A stretch of DNA of 6,981 nucleotides from Desulfobacterales bacterium (GTDB lineage Bacteria; Desulfobacterota; Desulfobacteria; Desulfobacterales; JAFDCJ01), in the NCBI GenBank assembly GCA_029939875.1, contig JAOZSC010000135.1, forward strand, positions 1-6,981, given 5' to 3'. A program made the position numbers and the translations under genes. Positions within the stretch are counted from its first letter, which is position 1. Each line of letters begins with the position of its first letter. The notes below the pieces were generated by a model. That model saw nothing but the letters and a program-made list of their open reading frames with translations, had not been told where the DNA came from and did no database searches. Shown one piece after another: positions 1 to 5,143 of the stretch.

Positions 1-82
1 CGTCCAGAACCGCCCCCACGCCCTGGCCGTGGGATTCTCCGAATGTGGTCACTTTTAAAATTGTCCCCATGGAACTGGACAT
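1..82 (-). CDS. aroC: Chorismate synthase, N-terminal fragment (runs off window edge)
   Basis: Chorismate synthase converts 5-enolpyruvylshikimate 3-phosphate (EPSP) to chorismate using reduced FMN, the last step of the shikimate pathway, in the cytoplasm. Only the first 27 codons are in the window. They contain the family's N-terminal hallmark: a short Met/Ser-rich start, then KVTTFGESHGQGVGAVLD, where the GESHG motif carries the first conserved histidine. The ATG at 82 is preceded by an AGGAG ribosome-binding site nine bases upstream (about 91-95). The gene starts 16 bases after the aroA stop, so it is the fifth gene of the minus-strand aro operon and follows the enzyme that makes its substrate. 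The motif match is very clear although most of the protein is outside the window. Confidence 0.93.
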   Translation of the reverse strand, partial: MSSSMGTILKVTTFGESHGQGVGAVLD

Positions 83-98
83 TCAACTTTTCTCCTGT

Positions 99-1364
99 TT
101 AAGCATAAAGCGTTTCAAACACCTGCCAGAACCGGGGAAAGGATTTTTCCACGCAGCCTTCATTGTGAATTACCGTCCCCGGCGCTTTGAGCCCGGCGAC
201 CGCAAAGCTCATGGCAATGCGGTGATCGTCGTAGGTTTCGATTTCAGTCCCCCGTGGGCGTCCCCCGGTGATGGTCAGGATGCCGTCATCGCAGCGGGCC
301 CTGATACCCATTTTTTTGAGTTCAGCAACCACCGCCGCCAAGCGGTCGCTTTCCTTGGCACGCAGATGCGCGACACCGTGGATGACCGTGGTGCCGGCGG
401 CAAAAGCAGCCACCACCGCCAGGGTGGGAACCACGTCCGGCATATCGCTCATGTTCACCGTTACCGCCTGCAAAGGGTGGCCGCATACCTGTATGCCATC
501 GGTTTCCCGCAAGACACGGCATCCCATGGACTCCAGGATTTGTGTCAGGCGGACATCTCCCTGGCGGGTGGCGCCGTCAAGGCCGCAAACCTTTACCTGG
601 GAGCCGGTGATCGCCGCTGCCGCCCAGAAATAACCGGCCTGGGAACAGTCGGCCTCCACCGTGAAGGAGCGGGCCCGGTAGACCTGCCGGCCGCTGACGG
701 AAAAATGCTCGTACCCCTGCCGGCTGACCGTGACACCGAATTTTTCCATGACCCCGACGGTCATGTCCACATAGGGTTTAGACACCGGTCCCGCCGTGAC
801 GGTGATGTCCAAACCGTTTCGGGTATAGGGGGCGATGAGCAGCAGGGCGGAAAGGTACTGGCTGCTGGTGCGGCAGTCAAGATCCACAGGACCGCCCTGC
901 GGAGTCCCCCCGCGGATATGCACCGGCGGGCATCCGCTGGGGTTTTCACAGTGCGCTGTTATCCCGATTTGTCCAAGCGCGCCGACAAGATCGGCAAGTG
1001 GCCGCCGTGCCATGCGCTTGCTGCCGGCGAGGGTGTAGGATCCCCGGCCAAGTGCTGCTACAGCCGTCAGAAGCCGCATGGAGGTTCCCGAATTGGCCAG
1101 GTAAATTTTTTCACCGCAGGGTTGCAGGGCGCCTTTTTGTCCGTGCACCGCCAACCTCCCGTCGCCGGAATCGTCAATATCGATGCCCACCTGCCGCAAG
1201 GCTGCCATGGTCAGCCGGGTGTCTTCGCTAAACAGGGCATTTTCAATGGTGCACAAACCGTCAGACAGGGCGGAAGCCACCAGTATCCGGTGGGTGTAAC
1301 TTTTTGATCCCGGCACGGTCAGCTGACAGCGTTGTTTTATTTTATGCGGCTTTATGGCAAGCAT
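99..1364 (-). CDS. aroA: 3-phosphoshikimate 1-carboxyvinyltransferase (EPSP synthase)
   Basis: Joins shikimate 3-phosphate and phosphoenolpyruvate to give EPSP. The 421-residue length is normal for the family. Visible active-site motifs in order are PGSKSYTHR (Lys21, Ser22, Arg26), NSGTSMR at 91-97 (phosphoenolpyruvate loop, Gly93 and Arg97), RRPL near 120, TSSQY at 166-170, SDMPD ending in catalytic Asp310, RAKESDR at 335-341 (Glu338, Arg341), DHRIAMS at 380-386 and Lys407 in VEKSFP. The position after the loop arginine is Leu where the E. coli enzyme has Pro101, so glyphosate response cannot be assumed from family membership. I chose the ATG at 1364 over a TTG one codon earlier because it forms a TGATG junction with the upstream stop, which suggests translational coupling. 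No strong ribosome-binding site is seen. Stop is TAA at 99-101, 16 bases before aroC. Confidence 0.96.
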   Translation of the reverse strand: MLAIKPHKIKQRCQLTVPGSKSYTHRILVASALSDGLCTIENALFSEDTRLTMAALRQVGIDIDDSGDGRLAVHGQKGALQPCGEKIYLANSGTSMRLLTAVAALGRGSYTLAGSKRMARRPLADLVGALGQIGITAHCENPSGCPPVHIRGGTPQGGPVDLDCRTSSQYLSALLLIAPYTRNGLDITVTAGPVSKPYVDMTVGVMEKFGVTVSRQGYEHFSVSGRQVYRARSFTVEADCSQAGYFWAAAAITGSQVKVCGLDGATRQGDVRLTQILESMGCRVLRETDGIQVCGHPLQAVTVNMSDMPDVVPTLAVVAAFAAGTTVIHGVAHLRAKESDRLAAVVAELKKMGIRARCDDGILTITGGRPRGTEIETYDDHRIAMSFAVAGLKAPGTVIHNEGCVEKSFPRFWQVFETLYA

Positions 1365-2485
1365 CAAATTAATTCTGTTTCAGGCAAAAGCGCATCTTGC
1401 ACGGCCCGGCGCATGATGTTGACCGGCGCGTCGGTTTGGGTCCACAGCTCAAACTGCAGCGCTCCCTGGTAGACAAACATGGCCAGGCCGTCAACGATGG
1501 TGCAACCAACGGCTTCAGCCGCGGCCAGAAGCCGGGTTTTAAGGGGGCTGTAGACCACGTCCATGACGACCATCTCTTTTTGCAGGATCCGGCTGTCCAG
1601 GGGGATGGTATCCTCATGGGGGGTCATGCCCACCGGCGTTGTGTTAATGACAATATCGCATGCCAGCTTTTTTACTTCCGCCAGAGGAATAAAATTCGCA
1701 TCCAGCTCAGCGGCAAGTATTTCCCCGTTTTTACGACTGCGGTTTAAAATTGTAAGCCGGCCGCCCTTTTTTTTAATGCCGAAAGCGACCGCACGCGCTG
1801 CACCGCCGGCCCCGATCACGGCCACCTGCCGGTCGCTGACGGCGGTTTTCTCCGCCAGTGCGGCTACGGCCCCCTGCCAATCCGAATTATACCCGCACAA
1901 CCGTCCTCCCCGGTTGACGATGGTGTTGACCGCTCCAATGCGGGCCGCCATGTCGTCCAGTTCGTCGAGATGGGTCATGACGCTTACCTTGTGGGGCAGG
2001 GTGATACTGGCACCGCGGATGTCGAATGCCCGGACACCGCGCATGGCCTCAGCGATATCGGAGACCCTGAAAGCCAGGTAGGTGTTGTCGAGGCCGGCAT
2101 GCAAAAACGCACTGGTGTGCATGACGGGACTCAAGCTGTGGGCCACCGGGTCTCCAAAAACCGCGTAAACCGGTGCCGGTGCGCAAACGGCATCGCGCGA
2201 CTGGACCCTGCGCGCGGCGGCCATCAGGTCCCCAAAAAATCGGTGCAGATCATAGGTGCCCAGCGGCCCGGAATTTCCCGTCAGCAGCCGGTCCATGATA
2301 TTGCTTTCCCGATGCCGGTCGGCAACCGGTGCGCCTGTCTGTCGCTTGAGGGCTCCAATGCGCCGGGCAAGCACCAGTCGCTGGTTGGCCAGGTCAAGCA
2401 ACTGGTCGTCAAGGGCGTCAATACGCCCCCGCAGATCATTGATATTCGCGTCGCCGGAAGCTTTGCGGGTTTTATCGGAGGTCAT
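1364..2485 (-). CDS. aroE: Fusion protein: AroQ-type chorismate mutase + shikimate dehydrogenase
   Basis: A 373-residue two-domain enzyme. Residues about 15-98 form an all-helical AroQ-class chorismate mutase (chorismate to prephenate). Aligned by eye to the E. coli mutase, Arg19, Arg36, Lys48, Asp56, Arg59, Glu60 and Gln95 match its active-site positions (E. coli Arg11, Arg28, Lys39, Asp48, Arg51, Glu52, Gln88); the Ser84 position is Ala. After a short linker, residues about 104-373 are shikimate dehydrogenase (3-dehydroshikimate plus NADPH to shikimate). It has SLSP at 117-120 for substrate binding, catalytic Lys166 in TLPHK, catalytic Asp202 in GYNSD, the nucleotide loop GAGGAA at 225-230 and NRS at 248-250, as in NADP-preferring enzymes. 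The ATG at 2485 has a TAAGG site seven bases upstream. It lies 40 bases after aroB and its TGA overlaps the aroA ATG. The fusion is one uninterrupted frame. Confidence 0.93.
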   Translation of the reverse strand: MTSDKTRKASGDANINDLRGRIDALDDQLLDLANQRLVLARRIGALKRQTGAPVADRHRESNIMDRLLTGNSGPLGTYDLHRFFGDLMAAARRVQSRDAVCAPAPVYAVFGDPVAHSLSPVMHTSAFLHAGLDNTYLAFRVSDIAEAMRGVRAFDIRGASITLPHKVSVMTHLDELDDMAARIGAVNTIVNRGGRLCGYNSDWQGAVAALAEKTAVSDRQVAVIGAGGAARAVAFGIKKKGGRLTILNRSRKNGEILAAELDANFIPLAEVKKLACDIVINTTPVGMTPHEDTIPLDSRILQKEMVVMDVVYSPLKTRLLAAAEAVGCTIVDGLAMFVYQGALQFELWTQTDAPVNIMRRAVQDALLPETELI

Positions 2486-2525
2486 TTTGAAACCTTACCC
2501 TGATTTTAATTTTGTTTACGATCAG

Positions 2526-3578
2526 TCAGGATGAAATATTCGGGTCGTCTTGCTGCCGGACCGCGAGTATTCTGGCCAGTTCTTCGATAGAAATTTTTTC
2601 CACCAGTGCTTCGCCGATGCTGCGCAGCAGTACAAAATGGATTTGACTGCCGGCTCTTTTTTTATCTTTTCGGATGGCATCAAGCACTGCAGCACCGTTA
2701 AATTCAAGCCGGACCGGAAGGCCGAGTTTTTCAAGCAGGGCGCTTACCCGCCGGGCGTCGCGGGCGGCCAGGGACCCTTTTTTTACTGACAGGGCACAGG
2801 CCAGCACCATCCCGGCGCTGACAGCTTCCCCGTGCGATGCGCCGGTGGTTTTCTCAATGCCATGGCCGAAGGTGTGGCCGAAGTTCAGCTTGCGGCGCTG
2901 TCCGGTTTCTCTTTCATCGCGGTTGACAATGTCCGCTTTGATGACCACCGAATCGTGCACCAGTTTTTCAATCACCCGGGCATCCAGCGCCAGGGCCCGG
3001 TCATAATGCGTCTCCAGGTAGGAAAAAAGATTTTTATCGGCAATGGCGGCATGCTTGACAATCTCGGCCAGACCGCAGCGGATCTCGACCGGCGGCAGAC
3101 TTTTCAGCAGACAGGGGTCGCAAATGACGAACTCGGGCTGACCAAAGGTACCCACCATGTTTTTGTAGCCGCCCAGGTTGACCCCGTTTTTGCCGCCGAT
3201 GCCCGCATCCACCTGGCACAGCAGGCTGGTGGCCACAAAACCGAAGCGTACACCGCGCATGTAAGTGGTCGCCGCAAACCCGGTAATGTCGCAGACCATG
3301 CCGCCGCCGATGCCGATGAGAAAACAGCCGCGGTCTGCTTCCAGGGCTAGCAGCTGCTCATATATATGGCGAACGGTGTCCAGGGTTTTTTCCTTTTCAC
3401 CGGCATTGATGACGATGACCTCGGCTGGCGGAAACACCTGGCGGTACCGCTCATAGACATTGACATCGGTGATGATGACCGGCAGTTTCACCGGGCAGCA
3501 AGCCATTAAATTTTCCAGCCGTTCTCCGATCAGAATGGTGGACTGGCCGGAACTGCCGGTAACTTGGACGGACTTCAT
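2526..3578 (-). CDS. aroB: 3-dehydroquinate synthase
   Basis: Cyclises DAHP to 3-dehydroquinate, the second shikimate-pathway step, using NAD and a divalent metal. With the ATG at 3578 the protein has 350 residues, the usual length. The frame is open further upstream to 3680, but those extra 34 residues lie inside aroF and are not DHQS-like, and the 3578 ATG makes an ATGA overlap with the aroF stop. Motifs: [10 protein letters not shown] near 60-69, NAD-binding GGGMVCD at 91-97 (commonly GGGVVGD), [12 protein letters not shown] at 123-134 (commonly VDSSVGGKTGVN), and metal ligands Glu172 (LAEIVK), His235 (NFGHTFGH) and His249 (SHGEAV). The ligands are complete, so it should be active despite the variant nucleotide and substrate loops. 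No clear ribosome-binding site is seen, consistent with coupling to aroF. The gap to the next gene is 40 bases. Confidence 0.95.
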   Translation of the reverse strand: MKSVQVTGSSGQSTILIGERLENLMACCPVKLPVIITDVNVYERYRQVFPPAEVIVINAGEKEKTLDTVRHIYEQLLALEADRGCFLIGIGGGMVCDITGFAATTYMRGVRFGFVATSLLCQVDAGIGGKNGVNLGGYKNMVGTFGQPEFVICDPCLLKSLPPVEIRCGLAEIVKHAAIADKNLFSYLETHYDRALALDARVIEKLVHDSVVIKADIVNRDERETGQRRKLNFGHTFGHGIEKTTGASHGEAVSAGMVLACALSVKKGSLAARDARRVSALLEKLGLPVRLEFNGAAVLDAIRKDKKRAGSQIHFVLLRSIGEALVEKISIEELARILAVRQQDDPNISS

Positions 3579-4660
3579 ACGGCGTTTACCCAGCGCTGGT
3601 CGCGGTCGAATTGAAAGGAGCGCATCAGCTTGTCGCGTCCGCAAAGCAGCAACTGCTCGGTGCTCTCCCATGAAATGCATTCATCCGTGATGGACAGCCC
3701 ATATTTCAGAGCGGATAAATCCGGGCGGAATTTCTGGCTGCCGGCCTGCAGGTTGCTTTCCAGCATGAGGCCGGTCAGGGCCTCGTTGCCGGCGATATAC
3801 TGATCGATAACGCTTTTCCAGACAATGGCCTGGCCCTGGTGTTTTTTTCTGGAATTGCCGTGGGAGCAGTCCACCATGATGGTTTCGGGAAGATTGTTTC
3901 CGATCAGTTTCAAGCGAGCCTCTTCGATGCTGATGGGATCGTAATTGGGGTTTTTCCCGCCCCGTAAAACCACGTGCCCCCATGGATTGCCGGCGGTCTT
4001 GACCACGCAGGTGCGGCCGTTCTGGTCGATTCCCAGAAAGCTCTGGGCTGCTGCTGCCGCCGCTACCGCATTGATGGCCGACGACAGGTTGCCGTCCGTG
4101 CCGTTTTTGAAACCCACCGGCATGGACAGGCCGCTGGCCATTTCACGATGGGTCTGGGACTCCGTGGTCCGAGCCCCGATGGCCGACCAGCTGACCAGAT
4201 CGGCCAGGAACTGGGGCGTGATGGTTTCTAAAAACTCGGTGGCGGTGGGCACCCCCATGGCCGTTATTTGAAGCAACAGCCGGCGGGCTTTTTGCAGCCC
4301 TTTGGTAATATCGCAGGAACCGTCCAGGCCTGGGTCGTTGATCAGTCCTTTCCAACCCACGGAGGTGCGGGGCTTTTCAAAGTACACTCGCATGACCACG
4401 CAAAAGGCGTCCTGGACCTCCTGCCGAAGTTGGTTGAGCCGGGTGGCATACTCCAGCGCTGCGGTTTCATCGTGGATGGAACAGGGCCCGACAATCACCA
4501 GCAGCCGTCGGTCTTTTTTCTGCAAAATATGTTCTATCTGTCGGCGCCCGGCCGTCACGGTCTCATGGGACGCCCGGGTGATGGGCAGCTCCCATTTCAG
4601 TTTTTCCGGCTGCGGCAGCTGCAGGTATCCTTTTACGCGTAAGTCATCGGTCGGTTTCAT
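3575..4660 (-). CDS. aroF: 3-deoxy-7-phosphoheptulonate (DAHP) synthase, class I, AroF-like
   Basis: Condenses phosphoenolpyruvate and erythrose 4-phosphate to DAHP, the committed entry to aromatic biosynthesis. At 361 residues it matches the E. coli AroF/G/H family. Metal ligands are Cys60 (GPCSIHD), His267 (CSHGNS), Glu301 (MLESN) and Asp326 (SITDECI). Phosphoenolpyruvate-site motifs are [15 protein letters not shown] from 91, GARTTESQ from 162 and GFKNGTDG from 183. The stretches [19 protein letters not shown] and MVDCSHGNS resemble the tyrosine-sensitive isozyme AroF more than AroG, so feedback by Tyr is plausible but not proven. The ATG at 4660 has AAAGGA eight bases upstream (4669-4674). 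It is the first structural gene of the operon and lies behind a 250-base leader with a Phe/Tyr-codon attenuator. Its TGA overlaps the aroB ATG. Confidence 0.96.
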   Translation of the reverse strand: MKPTDDLRVKGYLQLPQPEKLKWELPITRASHETVTAGRRQIEHILQKKDRRLLVIVGPCSIHDETAALEYATRLNQLRQEVQDAFCVVMRVYFEKPRTSVGWKGLINDPGLDGSCDITKGLQKARRLLLQITAMGVPTATEFLETITPQFLADLVSWSAIGARTTESQTHREMASGLSMPVGFKNGTDGNLSSAINAVAAAAAAQSFLGIDQNGRTCVVKTAGNPWGHVVLRGGKNPNYDPISIEEARLKLIGNNLPETIMVDCSHGNSRKKHQGQAIVWKSVIDQYIAGNEALTGLMLESNLQAGSQKFRPDLSALKYGLSITDECISWESTEQLLLCGRDKLMRSFQFDRDQRWVNAV

Positions 4661-4668
4661 GGTTGCTT

Positions 4669-4674
4669 TCCTTT
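4669..4674 (-). promoter_or_regulatory. Ribosome-binding site of aroF
   Basis: AAAGGA on the minus strand, eight bases before the ATG at 4660. It lies downstream of both leader terminators, so aroF translation is independent of the leader peptide. Confidence 0.8.
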
Positions 4675-4710
4675 GATGCGCCTTTCCGCCGCTCCAGTGG
4701 CGCTTTAATT

Positions 4711-4735
4711 AAAAAGGCCGCGGGTTGCCGCGGCC
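4711..4735 (-). terminator. Second intrinsic terminator in the aroF leader
   Basis: On the minus strand, GGCCGCGG (4735-4728), loop CAAC and CCGCGGCC (4723-4716) form a perfect all-GC 8-bp stem followed by TTTTT (4715-4711). It begins only about ten bases after the U-run of the first terminator. Its 5' arm can alternatively pair with the 3' arm of the first terminator (seven GC pairs, 4756-4750 with 4734-4728), because the two 3' arms share the same eight-base sequence CCCGCGGC. It could act as a backup terminator or as a second stage of the attenuator. Confidence 0.8.
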
Positions 4736-4743
4736 GTAAAAAC

Positions 4744-4777
4744 AAAAAAGCCGCGGGCAGTTGGTCCGCCCACGGCT
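4744..4777 (-). terminator. Attenuator terminator (3:4 hairpin) of the aroF operon leader
   Basis: On the minus strand, GCCGTGGGC (4776-4768) pairs with GCCCGCGGC (4758-4750): nine pairs including one G-U, extended by an A-T pair at 4777/4749. The nine-base loop is followed by TTTTTT (4749-4744) and, after one G, TTTTT. The 5' arm overlaps the region that pairs with the end of the leader-peptide coding sequence, so this hairpin and the antiterminator exclude each other. It sits 84 bases before the aroF start and cannot end any upstream gene, which supports an attenuation role. Confidence 0.88.
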
Positions 4778-4825
4778 GGTTGCGCTTGCTTAAATTTTTT
4801 GGTTTCAGCGCACCCCGGGCAGACC
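4763..4825 (-). promoter_or_regulatory. Antiterminator (2:3 pairing) of the aroF attenuator
   Basis: On the minus strand, GGTCTGCCC (4825-4817) can pair with GGGCGGACC (4771-4763) over nine bases with one G-U. The helix continues with GGTGCGCT (4814-4807) against AGCGCAACC (4786-4778), eight pairs with one bulged A. Region 3 here covers 4771-4768 of the 5' arm of the first terminator, so forming this helix prevents termination. Region 2 spans the last codons of the leader peptide, so a ribosome reaching the stop codon at 4807-4805 would mask it. These pairings were found by eye, without energy calculation. Confidence 0.82.
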
Positions 4826-4891
4826 GTTATTATAAAAATAATACCGGTAAAAGCAAAAATAAGCAAAGCTGCCCGAAACCCTTTGCGCCAC
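4805..4891 (-). CDS. Phe/Tyr-rich attenuator leader peptide of the aroF operon
   Basis: A 28-codon reading frame beginning GTG at 4891 and ending TGA at 4805. AAAGGA (4904-4899) lies seven bases before the start. Residues 9-20 read FAYFCFYRYYFY: four Phe and five Tyr codons in twelve, contiguous at 4867-4832. Such codon runs just before competing RNA hairpins are the signature of ribosome-mediated attenuation, as in the E. coli pheA and trp leaders. Shortage of charged tRNA-Phe or tRNA-Tyr would stall the ribosome over region 1 (4875-4869) and leave region 2 free to form the antiterminator. An in-frame GTG six codons upstream (4909) is possible but has a weaker ribosome-binding site. The peptide itself probably has no function. 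Confidence 0.87.
   Translation of the reverse strand: MAQRVSGSFAYFCFYRYYFYNNGLPGVR
4816..4875 (-). promoter_or_regulatory. Leader 1:2 (protector/pause) hairpin
   Basis: On the minus strand, CGGGCAG (4875-4869), in the early leader-peptide codons, pairs perfectly with CTGCCCG (4822-4816) near its end. An inner stem stacks directly on it: ACCG (4848-4845) with CGGT (4826-4823), a G/A mismatch, then TATTAT (4843-4838) with ATAATA (4833-4828) around a TTTT loop. This would sequester region 2 when no ribosome is stalled, and so favour the terminator. It completes a classical four-region attenuator. Confidence 0.72.
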
Positions 4892-4924
4892 GTGGAAATC
4901 CTTTCTCACTTAATCTTTCTCTCA

Positions 4925-4953
4925 TCTCTATCGGAATGATTTTTGTCTGTCAA
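4925..4953 (-). promoter_or_regulatory. Predicted promoter of the aro operon
   Basis: On the minus strand a consensus -35 TTGACA (4953-4948), a 17-base spacer and TAGAGA (4930-4925, three of six matches) form a plausible sigma-70-type promoter. The start of transcription would be about 4918, giving a 5' leader of roughly 258 bases that begins just before the ribosome-binding site of the leader peptide. The -10 match is modest, so the position is a prediction. Confidence 0.6.
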
Positions 4954-4985
4954 GATTTTTTTCGCCTCTGGCGGTCAAAAACATA

Positions 4986-5015
4986 TTGACACATGAAATG
5001 CCAATCAGGTATGGC
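4986..5015 (+). promoter_or_regulatory. Predicted divergent promoter for the pheA unit
   Basis: TTGACA (4986-4991), an 18-base spacer and TATGGC (5010-5015, three of six matches). Transcription would begin near 5022, about twenty bases before the leader-peptide ATG at 5041. Its -35 lies 32 bases from the -35 of the oppositely directed aro promoter, so the two promoters are back to back. Confidence 0.5.
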
Positions 5016-5018
5016 ATT
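4997..5018. promoter_or_regulatory. Dyad symmetry, possible operator
   Basis: AATGCCA (4997-5003), eight bases, TGGCATT (5012-5018): a perfect 7-bp inverted repeat overlapping the spacer and -10 of the predicted pheA promoter. The half-site spacing suits a dimeric regulator. It does not resemble the TyrR box (TGTAAA-N6-TTTACA), and I cannot name the regulator. Confidence 0.45.
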
Positions 5019-5040
5019 AAAAACGTCAGGGGAAGAGAAA

Positions 5041-5124
5041 ATGGTCTGTTCTGCTGTTACAAAATGTCGTTTTGCCTGTGGGCGCTTCTTTTTTTACTTT
5101 CGAAGCGTCCAGCCGGTTCCCTGA
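5041..5124 (+). CDS. Probable Phe-rich leader peptide upstream of pheA
   Basis: A 27-codon frame, ATG at 5041 and TGA at 5122-5124, with AGGGGA (5028-5033) seven bases before the start. Residues 16-20 are FFFYF and Phe also occurs at 11, giving five Phe and one Tyr codon. The peptide ends in QPVP and resembles no enzyme N-terminus I know. Position just before pheA and overlap with competing hairpins and a U-run suggest a leader peptide sensing Phe (and Tyr), functionally like E. coli pheL. A caveat is that the frame continues in register, past this TGA, into the pheA coding sequence, so a nonsense mutation in a longer N-terminus is an alternative. The stop also lies at the foot of the terminator's 3' arm, unlike the canonical pheL layout. 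Confidence 0.6.
   Translation: MVCSAVTKCRFACGRFFFYFRSVQPVP
5079..5111 (+). promoter_or_regulatory. Leader hairpin competing with the pheA leader terminator
   Basis: TGGGCGCTTC (5079-5088) pairs with GAAGCGTCCA (5102-5111): ten pairs with one G-U. The 13-base loop holds most of the Phe/Tyr codons. Its 3' arm overlaps the 5' arm of the terminator at 5101-5109, so the two are mutually exclusive. Confidence 0.55.
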
Positions 5125-5136
5125 CGCCGTTTTTTT
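5101..5136 (+). terminator. Possible attenuator terminator before pheA
   Basis: GCGTC (5105-5109) pairs with GACGC (5123-5127). C-G and G-C pairs at 5101-5102 with 5128-5129 extend it if two A bases bulge. Seven T bases follow at 5130-5136. The stem is short and the loop long (13 bases), so it is weaker than the terminators in the aroF leader. It lies eight bases before the candidate pheA ATG. Confidence 0.5.
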
Positions 5137-5143
5137 GTTCTTG

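Noticed and set aside
45..1307. A 420-codon open frame on the plus strand across aroA
   Set aside because: It is antisense to a clear EPSP synthase with all catalytic motifs; its product is low-complexity and resembles no family. Such frames are expected opposite GC-rich genes.
4830..4925. ATG-initiated 31-codon frame in the aroF leader (many Leu codons, hydrophobic end), overlapping the Phe/Tyr peptide in another frame
   Set aside because: Its ATG overlaps the predicted -10 box, so it would precede the transcript start, and it has no well-spaced ribosome-binding site. Its Leu codons do not fit the regulated pathway, and it stops before the critical pairing region.
4900..5040. TyrR-type operators (TGTAAA-N6-TTTACA) in the divergent promoter region
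   Set aside because: No convincing match was seen by eye on either strand.
5122..5124. TGA read as selenocysteine to join the leader peptide to PheA
   Set aside because: The flanking residues are not those of any selenoprotein family, no selenocysteine insertion hairpin is evident, and the leader-peptide or indel explanation is simpler.
5041..5143. Possible chorismate mutase domain at the N-terminus of pheA
   Set aside because: All three frames were read; none gives the Arg/Lys/Glu pattern or helical length of an AroQ domain, and the segment is too short.
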